Positions 8,690-22,501 of a stretch of 55,367 nucleotides of DNA are shown one piece after another. The stretch comes from Actinomycetes bacterium. GTDB taxonomy: Bacteria > Actinomycetota > Acidimicrobiia > Acidimicrobiales > RAAP-2. A model generated the notes under the pieces. It had not been told where the DNA came from and did no database searches. It worked only from the letters and a program-made list of their open reading frames with translations. Numbering within the stretch: the stretch's first letter is position 1; each line of letters begins with the position of its first letter. Made by a program: the position numbers and the translations under genes. The stretch lies in assembly GCA_021809495.1 (NCBI GenBank), contig JAKAZI010000002.1, forward strand, positions 1-55,367. The letters run 5' to 3'.

Positions 8690-10222
8690 GTGGACGACGC
8701 GCTGTACCTCGTGGTCGACCTGGGCACCGGCGGCCCGAAGGTGGGACTCGTGGACTCAGGTGGCTCGCTCGTCGACCACGTCGTGTACCACGTCACGACG
8801 ACCTTCGCCGACGACGGTCAGGCCACCCAGGACGCGAACGAGTGGTGGACACTCATCGTCCAGGGTGCCCGACGCCTGCTGGGCGATACCGAGCGCGCCC
8901 GACGCGTGCGCGCCGTCGGCGTGACCGGACAGTACGGGTCGACGGTACCGGTGGACGCCGCGGGCATCCCGACGGGGCCCTGTCTCACCTGGATGGACAC
9001 CCGCGGCGGCCCCTTCAGTCGCCGCGCCGTCGGCGGGCCGGTTCAGGGGTACAACCCCCGCGCGGCGCTCACGTTCATCCGTCACAGCGGCGGTGCCCCC
9101 TCGACCGCCGGCGCCGACCCGGTGGGCCAGATCCTCTACCTCGAACACGAGCACCCCGCGATCGTCGCCGCGACGCGCTGGTACCTCGAACCCGTCGACT
9201 ACGTCACGATGCGCTTGAGCGGCGTCGCCTCGGCCACGCACGCGTCGCGCCTGGCGATGTGGATGACCGACAACCGACGCCTGACCGAGTACCGCTACGA
9301 CCCGGTGCTCCTGGGTCTCGTGGGGTTGAGCGACGAACGACTCGCCCCCCTCGTCCCCTTCGGCTCGTGCGTGGGTCCGGTCCAGCCGAGCGTCGCGGCC
9401 GACCTCGGTCTCGCGCCGTCGACCGTGGTCGCGACCGGTATCCCCGACCTGCACGCCGCGACCATCGGGTCGGGTACGACCGAGCTCTACGCCACGCACC
9501 TCGCGCTCTCGACCACGTCGTGGATCAGCTGTCCGGTACCAGCGAAGAAGACCGACATCGTGCACTCGATCGCGTCGATACCGGGACTCGACAACGATCA
9601 CTACCTGGTCATCAACAACCAAGAGACCGGGGCGCGCGCCCTCGCCTGGATCCGCGACCGACTGCTCTCTTCTGGTACCCCCAGCACGTTCGACGAGCTC
9701 ACGGCCCTGGCCCGCACCTCGAACGCCGGAGCGAACGGGGTTCGCTTCTCCCCGTGGCTCGCGGGCGAGCGGTCCCCGGTGGACGACAAACGCGCGCGCG
9801 GCGGCTTCGCCAACCTGTCGGTCACGACCACGACCGCCGACCTCGTGCGCGCCGTGCTCGAGGGGGTGGCCGCGAACAGCGCCTGGCTCTTCGGCCACGT
9901 CGAACACTTCGCCGGCCGACGCCTCGACCCCGTTCGGCTCGTCGGCGGGGGCGCCCAGTCCGATCTCTGGTGTCAGATCTACGCCTCGACCCTGGACCGA
10001 CCCGTCGTCCAGGTACGCGACCCGTTGGTCGCCCAACTGCGCGGCGTCGCCCACGTCGCGGCGAGCGCCGTCGGCGACGCGGCCCTGGACACTCCCCCAA
10101 CGCCGGGACCGGGGCGCGTCTTCGAGCCCGATCCCCACGAACGTGCGACCTACGCTGCGATTGCCCGGGACCTGCCCCGGCGCTTCAACTTCGAACGCCG
10201 GTGGCGTCGCTCGTCTCGGTGA
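8690..10222 (+). CDS. FGGY-family carbohydrate kinase, xylulokinase-like
   Basis: A 510-residue sugar kinase of the actin-like ATPase fold. The N-terminal phosphate-1 loop VVDLGTGGPKVGLVD, the GVTGQYGSTVPVD block and the C-terminal adenosine block LVGGGAQSDLWCQIYA are all present. The GTG at 8690 is chosen because it lies two bases after the upstream gene and directly begins the ATPase core; the open frame continues upstream only as a shadow of the decarboxylase. The arrangement resembles xylulokinase more than glycerol kinase, but FGGY substrates are poorly predicted from sequence. Pairing with a PLP lyase suggests a phosphorylated polyol or amino-polyol intermediate (inference). Confidence 0.82.
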   Translation: MDDALYLVVDLGTGGPKVGLVDSGGSLVDHVVYHVTTTFADDGQATQDANEWWTLIVQGARRLLGDTERARRVRAVGVTGQYGSTVPVDAAGIPTGPCLTWMDTRGGPFSRRAVGGPVQGYNPRAALTFIRHSGGAPSTAGADPVGQILYLEHEHPAIVAATRWYLEPVDYVTMRLSGVASATHASRLAMWMTDNRRLTEYRYDPVLLGLVGLSDERLAPLVPFGSCVGPVQPSVAADLGLAPSTVVATGIPDLHAATIGSGTTELYATHLALSTTSWISCPVPAKKTDIVHSIASIPGLDNDHYLVINNQETGARALAWIRDRLLSSGTPSTFDELTALARTSNAGANGVRFSPWLAGERSPVDDKRARGGFANLSVTTTTADLVRAVLEGVAANSAWLFGHVEHFAGRRLDPVRLVGGGAQSDLWCQIYASTLDRPVVQVRDPLVAQLRGVAHVAASAVGDAALDTPPTPGPGRVFEPDPHERATYAAIARDLPRRFNFERRWRRSSR

Positions 10223-10233
10223 GTTGGCTCGGA

Positions 10234-10239
10234 TAACGT
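10234..10239 (+). promoter_or_regulatory. -10 box TAACGT upstream of the ACC deaminase gene
   Basis: TAACGT fits TANNNT and would give a leader of roughly 25 bases that includes the strong AGAGGAGG ribosome site just before the ATG at 10270. Pattern only. Confidence 0.4.
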
Positions 10240-10269
10240 CGGGTCAAGGTTGCATCAGAGAGGAGGACC

Positions 10270-11277
10270 ATGTCCCTCGATCAGTTCCCCCGGTACCCGC
10301 TTCGCTTCGGCCCGTCCCCGATCCACCGACTCGACCGACTCAGCGAATATCTGGGCGGAGCGACCGTCTGGGCCAAACGCGAGGACGTGAATTCAGGCCT
10401 CGCCTTCGGCGGGAACAAGGTCCGCAAGTTGGAGTACCTGGTCGCCGACGCGCTCGCTCAGGGCTGTGACACTCTGGTCTCGATCGGCGGCGTCCAGTCC
10501 AATCACACCCGCCAGGTCGCCGCCGCGGCGGCGGCCGTCGGCATGAAGTGCGTGCTGATCCAAGAGAGTTGGGTCAACTGGCCCGACGTCACCTACGACC
10601 GGGTGGGCAACATCCTGCTCAGCCGACTCATGGGGGCCGACGTGCGCCTCGTGGACGCGAACTTCGGCATCGGCTTCAAGGCCAGCTGGGAGCGCGCCAT
10701 CGCCGAGCTCGAGGCCGCGGGCCACCGGCCCTACGCCATCCCCGCCGGGGCGTCCGACCACCGCCTCGGCGGACTCGGTTTCGCCGGCTGGGCCCTCGAG
10801 GTCGAGGACCAGGAGCGCGAACTCGGGGTCGCCTTCGACTACGTCATCGTCTGCTCGGTGACCGGATCGACCCAGGCGGGGATGATCGCCGGATTCGCGA
10901 TCAACGACCTGCCGCGCAAGGTCATCGGGATCGACGGCTCGGCCAAACCCGCCGAGACCTGGGACCAGGTGGCGAGGATCGCGCGCGCGACGGCGACCCT
11001 GATCGGGGTGGAGCGTCCCATCCTCGACGAGGAGATCATCCTCGACGACCGCTACCACGCCGGCACCTACGGCATCCCCGACGACCGGACCATCCACGCG
11101 ATGAAACTGGGCGCCTCGCTCGAAGCGATGATCACCGACCCGGTCTACGAGGGCAAGTCCCTCGCCGGACTCATCGACCTCGTCCAGCGCCACGAGCTCG
11201 AGCCCGACGCCAACGTCCTCTTCGCCCACCTCGGTGGGCAACCGGCAATCAACGGCTACGCGAGCCTCTTCGACTAG
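10270..11277 (+). CDS. acdS: 1-aminocyclopropane-1-carboxylate deaminase
   Basis: A 335-residue fold-type II PLP enzyme that opens the cyclopropane ring of ACC to give 2-oxobutyrate and ammonia. Lys50 in [11 protein letters not shown] is the PLP lysine. The two residues known to separate true ACC deaminases from D-cysteine desulfhydrases are in the deaminase state: Glu294 in DPVYEGKS (Thr/Ser in desulfhydrases) and Leu321 in AHLGG (Thr in desulfhydrases). Tyr293 is also kept. The length matches the family. AGAGGAGG precedes the ATG. The product 2-oxobutyrate is a substrate of IlvBN, linking it to the neighbouring pathway. Its TAG overlaps the stop of the facing PQ-loop gene. Confidence 0.9.
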   Translation: MSLDQFPRYPLRFGPSPIHRLDRLSEYLGGATVWAKREDVNSGLAFGGNKVRKLEYLVADALAQGCDTLVSIGGVQSNHTRQVAAAAAAVGMKCVLIQESWVNWPDVTYDRVGNILLSRLMGADVRLVDANFGIGFKASWERAIAELEAAGHRPYAIPAGASDHRLGGLGFAGWALEVEDQERELGVAFDYVIVCSVTGSTQAGMIAGFAINDLPRKVIGIDGSAKPAETWDQVARIARATATLIGVERPILDEEIILDDRYHAGTYGIPDDRTIHAMKLGASLEAMITDPVYEGKSLAGLIDLVQRHELEPDANVLFAHLGGQPAINGYASLFD

Positions 11278-11894
11278 TACGCGAAGACCTCGTCGCGGAT
11301 CATCGCGCGGCGCAGCTGGCGGTGACGCCAGGCGGCCAGGGCGGCGATCGCCAGGTTCGCCAGTCCAGCGGCGCCGGTCGCGACGAGGGCCGCCACCAAG
11401 TGGTCGCCGTCGTAGTAGAGGACCCAGAGCACCGACCCGAATGCCGCCAGCGACCACGAGGCCGCAGACACCCCCACCACCTCGGGGCTGCGCACCAGTT
11501 CGACCAGTTGGGGGGCCCGGGTCAATGACATCGCGACCCCGATGCCGTAGACGCCAGCTGACCAGCCGCCAATAAAGGCTGGCATCAGGCACGTCGCAGT
11601 AAACAAGCCGAAGGACCACCCCACCGTTCGCCAGTCGCGCCACGGCGCCAACCGCACGAGGATCGCGGCCTGGATGGGCAGCACGATGAGGCTGCCGAGC
11701 ACGACCGGCCAGGACCGCACCGCGACGCCGTAGCTGATCCAAAAGCCGCCCATCATCGCAAAGAGCGACCACGTGGCGAGCGACACGCCCTCCACGCCCT
11801 CGACGCTCACGCGACGCCACTGCACGACCGTGCTGACGAGACCCACCGCGACGGCCACCCAGCCGATGGCGGCCGTTAGCGCGTGTGAACTCAC
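11274..11894 (-). CDS. PQ-loop (SWEET/MtN3-like) membrane protein
   Basis: A 206-residue integral membrane protein with about seven hydrophobic segments. Two PQ-loop-like repeats can be seen, one around [22 protein letters not shown] and its second copy around [22 protein letters not shown]; each is a three-helix unit joined by a linker helix, as in SWEET sugar transporters. Known members export sugars or basic amino acids; nothing in the sequence fixes the substrate. It begins 25 bases after leuA on the same strand, so it is probably co-transcribed and controlled by the leuA attenuator. A role as leucine or oxo-acid exporter is speculation. Its stop uses the same CTAG as the acdS stop on the other strand. 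Confidence 0.78.
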   Translation of the reverse strand: MSSHALTAAIGWVAVAVGLVSTVVQWRRVSVEGVEGVSLATWSLFAMMGGFWISYGVAVRSWPVVLGSLIVLPIQAAILVRLAPWRDWRTVGWSFGLFTATCLMPAFIGGWSAGVYGIGVAMSLTRAPQLVELVRSPEVVGVSAASWSLAAFGSVLWVLYYDGDHLVAALVATGAAGLANLAIAALAAWRHRQLRRAMIRDEVFAY

Positions 11895-11919
11895 TCAACC
11901 AGGCTAATGGTCCTCATGC

Positions 11920-13620
<1,701 letters not shown>

Positions 13621-13625
13621 TTAAG

Positions 13626-13653
13626 AAACAAAAAACCCCCGCGGATGCGGGGG
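13626..13653 (-). terminator. Attenuator terminator of leuA
   Basis: On the minus strand a 7-bp GC stem, CCCCCGC-ATCC-GCGGGGG, is followed directly by six T. It lies 24 bases after the leader peptide stop and about 25 bases before the leuA start, the standard place for a transcription attenuator. Confidence 0.85.
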
Positions 13654-13657
13654 CGTC

Positions 13658-13677
13658 GGGCGAGTATGCACTCGCCC
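13658..13677 (-). promoter_or_regulatory. Perfect 8-bp hairpin between leader stop and terminator
   Basis: GGGCGAGT-GCAT-ACTCGCCC on the minus strand; its first base is the last base of the leader stop codon. It occupies the position of the pause (1:2) hairpin in classical attenuators. A competing antiterminator is not obvious by eye: only GGGCG with CGCCC in the terminator arm can pair. Confidence 0.65.
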
Positions 13678-13715
13678 TATTGCAGCAGCAGCTCAACAGT
13701 CGTAGATGCGCTCAC
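13677..13715 (-). CDS. leuA leader peptide
   Basis: Twelve-codon reading frame starting at GTG and encoding M-S-A-S-T-T-V-E-L-L-L-Q followed by TAG, with three consecutive CTG leucine codons just before the stop. It lies between a good promoter and a terminator upstream of leuA. Ribosome stalling at these codons when leucyl-tRNA is scarce would allow read-through into leuA and probably the PQ-loop gene. There is no ribosome site; the -10 box ends exactly six bases before the GTG, so the mRNA is predicted to begin with the leader codon. Too short for standard gene callers. Confidence 0.85.
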   Translation of the reverse strand: MSASTTVELLLQ

Positions 13716-13721
13716 CAGCCC

Positions 13722-13749
13722 AGTCTACCGCCGCGAGCCCGCGTGTCCA
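13722..13749 (-). promoter_or_regulatory. Promoter of the leuA leader and operon
   Basis: Minus strand: TGGACA at 13749-13744 (five of six with the -35 consensus), 16-base spacer, TAGACT at 13727-13722, then six bases to the leader GTG at 13715. Confidence 0.65.
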
Positions 13750-13764
13750 GCGCTCACCCTGGAC

Positions 13765-13770
13765 TAGTCT
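13765..13770 (+). promoter_or_regulatory. -10 box TAGTCT of the small membrane protein gene
   Basis: TAGTCT is followed by seven bases and the GTG at 13778, a leaderless arrangement. It is divergent from the leuA leader promoter. Confidence 0.45.
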
Positions 13771-13777
13771 CAAGCCC

Positions 13778-13930
13778 GTGGGCGTGATTCGAGCATTCAT
13801 CAAACTCGCCGTCGTGGTCGTCCTCGTCGGACTCGCCGCCGGCGCCATTGCCCTGGTCTCACGTGGTCGCAACGCCAGTCCCGTCTCCTATGACGAGTGG
13901 CCGACCGTCCCGCGCAACCCCGCGTCCTGA
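13778..13930 (+). CDS. Small single-pass membrane protein
   Basis: A 50-residue protein: a short basic N-terminus (VIRAFIK), one hydrophobic helix (about 10-29), then a soluble tail ending [14 protein letters not shown]. The GTG start is supported by a TAGTCT -10 box seven bases upstream. It ends 20 bases before the aldo/keto reductase, so the two may share a transcript. The W-P-x-V-P tail looks like a motif of small actinobacterial membrane proteins, but I cannot assign a function. The predicted topology is N-in with the tail outside (inference). Confidence 0.6.
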   Translation: MGVIRAFIKLAVVVVLVGLAAGAIALVSRGRNASPVSYDEWPTVPRNPAS

Positions 13931-13950
13931 TCCTCGAACTAGGGAGAACT

Positions 13951-14931
13951 ATGGCTACCATGCAGTACCGCCGACTCGGACGTTCTGGACTCAAGGTCAG
14001 CCTCCTGTCCTTTGGCAGCTGGGTCACCTTCGCCAACCAGAATCAGATCGAGACCGCCCAGCAGGCCGCCGACTGCTTGGCCGCGGCCAAAGAGGCCGGC
14101 GTCAACTTCTTTGACAACGCCGAGGCCTACGCGTCGGGCGAGTCCGAGCGGGTCATGGGCGCGGCCTTCCGGGAACTCGGTTGGCAGCGCCACGAGTACG
14201 TGGTCTCAACCAAGCTCTTCTGGGGCCTCCACGACGTGCCCAACATGAAGAACACGCTCAACCGAAAGTACCTCGCCCAGGCGATCGACGGGTCACTGGA
14301 GCGTTTCGGGCTCGACTTCGTCGACCTGGTCTTCTGCCACCGACCCGATCCCAAGACCCCCATCGAGGAGACCGTGTGGGCGATGAGCGACATGGTCAGC
14401 CAGGGCAAGGCCCTCTACTGGGGCACCTCGGAGTGGAACGCCGACGATATTCGCGCCGCGTACGACATCGCCGACCGTCACCACCTTCACAAGCCCATCG
14501 TCGAGCAGCCCCAGTACAACATCCTGTGGCGCGACCGCGTCGAGAAGGACTACCGACGCCTCTACGAGGACATCGGACTGGGCACGACCATCTGGTCGCC
14601 GCTCTCGTCGGGTCTCTTGACCGGCAAGTACCTAAACGGCGTCCCCGACGGATCGCGCGCGACCCTGCCCGGTTACGAGTGGCTGCGCGGCATGCTGACC
14701 GACCCGGCGCGCAACAAGAAGGTCGCCGACCTCAAAGTCATCGCCGACCAGCTCGACATCTCGCTCACCCAGCTCTCCCTCGCCTGGTGCGCGAAGAACC
14801 CGAACGTCTCGACGGTCATCACCGGCGCGTCATCGGCCGCCCAGGTTCGTGAGAACATGACGGCCCTGGACGCGCTTGAACTGCTCACCGACGAGGTGAT
14901 GGAGCGGATCGACCTGATCAGTCTGTTCTAG
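13951..14931 (+). CDS. Aldo/keto reductase, potassium-channel beta-subunit type
   Basis: A 326-residue NADPH-dependent TIM-barrel oxidoreductase. The catalytic tetrad is intact: Asp55, Tyr60 (NFFDNAEAY), Lys88 (VSTKLFW) and His130 (VFCHRPD). Features such as [33 protein letters not shown] and [12 protein letters not shown] match the AKR6/Kv-beta subgroup that also contains bacterial YghZ-type enzymes reducing methylglyoxal and other aldehydes. AGGGAGA precedes the ATG at 13951 and fixes the start. Substrate unknown. Codon use is native. Confidence 0.9.
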   Translation: MATMQYRRLGRSGLKVSLLSFGSWVTFANQNQIETAQQAADCLAAAKEAGVNFFDNAEAYASGESERVMGAAFRELGWQRHEYVVSTKLFWGLHDVPNMKNTLNRKYLAQAIDGSLERFGLDFVDLVFCHRPDPKTPIEETVWAMSDMVSQGKALYWGTSEWNADDIRAAYDIADRHHLHKPIVEQPQYNILWRDRVEKDYRRLYEDIGLGTTIWSPLSSGLLTGKYLNGVPDGSRATLPGYEWLRGMLTDPARNKKVADLKVIADQLDISLTQLSLAWCAKNPNVSTVITGASSAAQVRENMTALDALELLTDEVMERIDLISLF

Positions 14932-14948
14932 GCGGTCGACCCGTGCGA

Positions 14949-16523
14949 TCAGCGCAGGGTGATCAGGTGGATGTCCTGGATGCCTTCGGTCGAGCGCAGC
15001 CGATCGATCACGGCTTCGGGCGTCGGGGTGGTCGTCGAGATCACCATGAGGGCCGTCTTGGTCGTCGGGTCCGGTCCGACGGCCATGGACGAGATCGACA
15101 CGTGCGCCTCACCGAGGGCGAGACCCACGTGCCCGATCATGCCGGGGCGGTCGTCGTTGCGCACGACCAGCATCGTGGCGGCGGGCGGGATCTCGACGCT
15201 GTGACCGTCGACGGTCACGATGCGGGTCTCGAGTCGGGTGCCGATCGTCATCAAGGTGCCCGAGACCGCGTGATCGCCCGAGCGCACCGTGATCAGGTTC
15301 ACGTACTCCGGTGACTCGACCGTGGAGACCTCGCCCCACGTGAGACCGTGCTCCGCGGCCATCTGGGGCGCGTTGACGAAGGACACGCCGTCGTGTCCGG
15401 TGGCCCCGAGGAGGCCCTTCAGCGCGCACAGGGTGAGAATCTTGGTGCCGGCACCGGCGAGCTCACCCTGGTAGATCACCTCGAGGTCCGCGGGGTTGCC
15501 GTCGAGCAGGCCACCGATGAACCGTCCGAGCACCTCCGCGAGTCCCATGAAGGGCCGCACGACGTTGGAGACCTCGCCAGCCGCGACGTTCACTGCGAAG
15601 GGCACGAAGTCCCCCGCCAGCGCCAACTGGACCTGTTCGGCGATGGTGACACCGGCCTTGTCCTGGGCCTCGGCGGTCGACGCGCCGAGGTGGGGTACCA
15701 CTACGACCGAGGGGAGCTCGAACAGCGGCGACTCGGTCGTGGGCTCCTTGGCGAAGACGTCCAAAGCCGCGCCGTGGACGTGTCCGGTGCGGATCGCCTC
15801 GGCCAGGTCGTCCTCGTTGACGATGCCCCCGCGCGCCGCGTTCACGATCCGAACGCCGACCTTGGTCTTGGCCAGGGCGGCCGCGTCGAGGAGGTTCGTG
15901 GTCTCCTTGTTCTTGGGCAGGTGGATGGTGATGAAGTCGCTCTGGGCCAGCAGCGAGTCCAGCGTCATCAGCTGGACACCCATGTGCTTGGCCCGCTCCT
16001 CGGAGATGTAGGGGTCAAAGGCGACGATCCGCATGCCAAAGGCGAGGGCGCGCTGGGCGACGAGCGCCCCGATCTTGCCGAGCCCGACGACGCCGAGGGT
16101 CTTGCCGTAGAGTTCGACGCCCTCCCACTTGGAACGCTCCCACTTGCCGGCCTTCAGCGCCGCGTGGGCCTGGGGGATGTTGCGGGCCTGGGCGAGGAGC
16201 AGCGCCATCGCCTGTTCGGCCGCGGAGAGGATGTTGGACTGGGGGGCGTTGACGACCATGACCCCGAGCTCGGTCGCCTTGGCGACGTCGACGTTGTCCA
16301 GACCGATACCCGCGCGCCCGACCACGACCATGTCGCTCGCCGCCTCGAGGGTCGCCGCGTCCACCTGGGTGGCCGAGCGGATGATCAGCGCGTTGGCGCC
16401 CACCACCGCCTCGAGCAGTTCCGCTGGCGACAGTCCGAGCCGGACGTCGACCTCGTGGCCGGCGTTACGGAGCTCCTGGAGCCCCGACTGTGCGATTTCC
16501 TCCGTTACCAGTACACGAGCCAC
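14949..16523 (-). CDS. serA: D-3-phosphoglycerate dehydrogenase
   Basis: First enzyme of the phosphorylated serine pathway, oxidising 3-phosphoglycerate with NAD. The 524-residue long form has the catalytic and Rossmann domains (VVGLGKIGALVAQRALAFG near 145-165, NAARGGIVNEDDLA, and catalytic His in VVPHLGAST). An intervening ASB domain and a C-terminal ACT domain (MLVVRNDDRPGMIGHVG, about 452-524) follow; the ACT domain binds serine for feedback control. The GTG start follows GAAAGG. It lies 36 bases after the aminotransferase, probably one operon, while serC is divergent. Confidence 0.96.
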   Translation of the reverse strand: MARVLVTEEIAQSGLQELRNAGHEVDVRLGLSPAELLEAVVGANALIIRSATQVDAATLEAASDMVVVGRAGIGLDNVDVAKATELGVMVVNAPQSNILSAAEQAMALLLAQARNIPQAHAALKAGKWERSKWEGVELYGKTLGVVGLGKIGALVAQRALAFGMRIVAFDPYISEERAKHMGVQLMTLDSLLAQSDFITIHLPKNKETTNLLDAAALAKTKVGVRIVNAARGGIVNEDDLAEAIRTGHVHGAALDVFAKEPTTESPLFELPSVVVVPHLGASTAEAQDKAGVTIAEQVQLALAGDFVPFAVNVAAGEVSNVVRPFMGLAEVLGRFIGGLLDGNPADLEVIYQGELAGAGTKILTLCALKGLLGATGHDGVSFVNAPQMAAEHGLTWGEVSTVESPEYVNLITVRSGDHAVSGTLMTIGTRLETRIVTVDGHSVEIPPAATMLVVRNDDRPGMIGHVGLALGEAHVSISSMAVGPDPTTKTALMVISTTTPTPEAVIDRLRSTEGIQDIHLITLR

Positions 16524-16559
16524 TGTTCACCTTTCTTTGATCACCCACGTTAATAAGCG

Positions 16560-20391
<3,832 letters not shown>

Positions 20392-20392
<1 letters not shown>

Positions 20393-20422
20393 CTCAGTCG
20401 GTGTCCCCGCCCGAGACTTCCG
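20392..20422. repeat. 31-bp direct repeat, left copy
   Basis: Identical over 31 bases and in the same orientation to 22911-22941, which is the 3' end of ilvC. The two copies bracket a lower-GC segment. Here the repeat supplies the last eight codons and stop of the exported-protein gene on the minus strand, and its first base is the last base of the epimerase stop codon. Confidence 0.95.
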
Positions 20423-21305
20423 CCGCCAGCTGCTCGCCGGCGGCCGTGGCGCGCATCGAGCAGCTGTCGGCGGCGGACCCCCGCGGGCCAGTCTGTACCG
20501 AAGCCGTCCCTCTGGGTGTGAGATCACCTGTCGCTGAGCCCGCCTCAGAGCGCTCGCGTGATGCTGATGCTCGGCGGGTGATGAAGCGGGTTCCCACGAA
20601 CAGGCCTCCGATGACGCCAAGCGAGAGTAGAACCCATAGGAGCACGTAGAGCACGCGAACGCCTCCGGAACTAGGTGACGGCGCCGTGGTCCACGCCACA
20701 CCGGTATTCATAGCGGCTGCCCCAACGGCTCCGGGTACGGGGAAGCAGACGTTCTTCATCCGTCGCGGGAAAAACTTACCGACCGAGGGAACGGGTTTGG
20801 CGTAGCCCTGAACCAGGAGGCCAGTCGCCGTCTCAGATTGGCAGTCAGCTGCGCCCTTGGGAATCGTGGAGCCGAAGAGGAATAGAGCCTCGGCCCTCTG
20901 GTGGAGCTGAAGCACCACGCGCTTCGTCGTGGGGAGCGGCGGATTCGGGATGGTCATGTTGGCGACGGTGACCGTAGAGGCGCTGGTCGCGTCCTTCACG
21001 GCGGCGATGTCCGGGGCGCCCATCAAGAGGTGGCAGACGGGACCCCGGTTGTAGAAGAAGACCGGCACCGCCATCTTCGAGAATGCGTGAACGTTCCCCG
21101 TTTGAGTCGGGTATTGGTACGACACGTCGGAGATAGTCACCCCAGCGGTGACCACGATCTGGGATGTCACGCAGGCCGGGTAGCGCGTTGTGGCTTGGGC
21201 GACCGATGAGATGGAGCCCACTGAGATAGATGACGCAAGGGAAAGGAAGACAACCAGCGCGAGTAGTACGAGATTGCGACGAGCACGCCTTTTGGTGAGC
21301 CTCAT
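20394..21305 (-). CDS. Exported membrane-anchored protein with captured ilvC C-terminus
   Basis: A 303-residue protein. A basic start and hydrophobic helix (about 8-38, ending SSVAQA) form a signal peptide. A cysteine-containing extracellular domain has VPVFFYNRGPVCHLLMGAP, reminiscent of the DUF4232 family of actinobacterial exported proteins. A single membrane helix (about 218-240) is followed by a 59-residue cytoplasmic tail. The last nine residues, EVSGGDTD preceded by part of a codon, are identical to the IlvC end because of a 31-bp repeat, and the residues before that are encoded by the reverse strand of a 37-bp serC copy. The ATG at 21305 follows GGGAGG by seven bases. Codon use is less GC-rich than its neighbours. 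Function unknown. Confidence 0.65.
   Translation of the reverse strand: MRLTKRRARRNLVLLALVVFLSLASSISVGSISSVAQATTRYPACVTSQIVVTAGVTISDVSYQYPTQTGNVHAFSKMAVPVFFYNRGPVCHLLMGAPDIAAVKDATSASTVTVANMTIPNPPLPTTKRVVLQLHQRAEALFLFGSTIPKGAADCQSETATGLLVQGYAKPVPSVGKFFPRRMKNVCFPVPGAVGAAAMNTGVAWTTAPSPSSGGVRVLYVLLWVLLSLGVIGGLFVGTRFITRRASASRERSEAGSATGDLTPRGTASVQTGPRGSAADSCSMRATAAGEQLAAEVSGGDTD
20430..20466 (+). repeat. Displaced exact 37-bp copy of serC
   Basis: Exact copy of 18419-18455, starting seven bases after the left 31-bp repeat. It is read on its reverse strand as part of the C-terminal tail of the exported protein, so the copy here is out of its proper coding sense. Confidence 0.9.
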
Positions 21306-21907
21306 CCACTTACCTCCCACTGACTCAACCTACGCACCTGGGGACGGTCCTGGTGGCAAGTTCGAACACCATCAGTCGCGGCTGACCAGGGAAACTGCAT
21401 GCCTGTTTTTTCCGAGCCCAATCCCATATTCGATCTATCCCAGGGGTGGGTCGCGACCGCCCAGAATCACCGAGCGACTCGGGGTAGATTCAGCGTTAGT
21501 CCAGTGACTGATGAACAGGTGGTCGCAAAACGTGGCGAGAACTCTGTCACGCGTTACCACCAACGAGGAGTCAATGGCTCACGCGAAGTCGTGAAAGTTC
21601 TTGGCAAGACTGGAAGCAAAGTCGATGAGCACGCGCAGGTTGAACGGTAGGAGTGTCAGTCGCGAAATGCTCCGACCCTCTATTACCAAGCGGCCAACAA
21701 CTTACGCGCGACTCGTTCGGTTGAACTCCAACGAGAACAAGAGGGGACGCTGAATGAAGCACCTGACAACTTCATTCCAGTGCCAGGGAATTTCGCCGAG
21801 TGGGCGCAGGTGGAAAAGTGTCGACAGGCGTGCGATAACCGCAGGTTGCCTACTTGCCTCGGCTCATGATCTCCTGGTGGTTGCCAACGAAAACGCGGAA
21901 GCATGAC
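21306..21907. other. Intergenic part of the islet, 602 bp
   Basis: Reduced GC and no gene I can support. TAGGTT near 21328-21333 on the minus strand could be the -10 of the exported-protein gene. On the plus strand a frame runs from GTG 21504 to a TAG at 21648-21650 and stays open in the same frame for about 72 further codons, ending near 21870; it may be a broken gene, but third-position GC is no higher than background. Confidence 0.35.
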
Positions 21908-22501
21908 ATGAAGAACTGGACCGTCGGTTTGCCATTCTCGCGTTCTCACCGAGACGAAACACCACAACGAGTCTTGGGTGCGCGACGACATACGTCGAAT
22001 CGACGCCACATTCGAATAGGCGCACTCACCCTCGTGCTTACGTTGGGCGCTGGTTCATCGGTGGCGGCCGCCGGAATTCGAAGTGCCAGTACGTACTTTC
22101 TGTCGTCGGGTTCAACGATCCAAATGTCTGGTGACCGAATCCACAAGGACGTCAGTTATGTCTTCACGCTTGTCAACGGGAACGCACGGAAAGTATTCGT
22201 TCGCGGAATCGGACGGAGCGGACCCGGCCTGGAACTTCTCGTTCCTCGTGGCTCCGGGACAACGATGAGACTGGATCCTCCGTCGGGACCGGGAACAACG
22301 CACACGGTTCCGGCGCACAAGTCAATACGTTTGACCGTGTGGTTCCACGTCAGTGATTGCTCCACGGTTCCACGAGGATCGTGGCCACTCACGATGGATG
22401 TCGCGTGGAGTCCTGGGAAGTGGAACCGGGTGGGCTTGCAGATGACCAGTGGTCTGTCAGTGCAGTGGCAGAAATCCCTTGCCAATCTGGTTTGCCCGTA
22501 A
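21908..22501 (+). CDS. Exported hypothetical protein
   Basis: A 197-residue protein beginning MKNWTVGLPF. A basic region with many Arg is followed by a hydrophobic helix (about 36-54, IRIGALTLVLTLGAGSSVAAAG) consistent with a Sec signal peptide. The remainder is beta-rich with two cysteines, one two residues from the end (LVCP), and looks like a small extracellular immunoglobulin-like domain. The ATG at 21908 is chosen because GGAAG is close upstream and the signal sequence follows naturally; the open frame extends 18 codons further. Third-position GC is clearly lower than in flanking genes, consistent with acquisition. Convergent to ilvC. Function unknown. Confidence 0.55.
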   Translation: MKNWTVGLPFSRSHRDETPQRVLGARRHTSNRRHIRIGALTLVLTLGAGSSVAAAGIRSASTYFLSSGSTIQMSGDRIHKDVSYVFTLVNGNARKVFVRGIGRSGPGLELLVPRGSGTTMRLDPPSGPGTTHTVPAHKSIRLTVWFHVSDCSTVPRGSWPLTMDVAWSPGKWNRVGLQMTSGLSVQWQKSLANLVCP

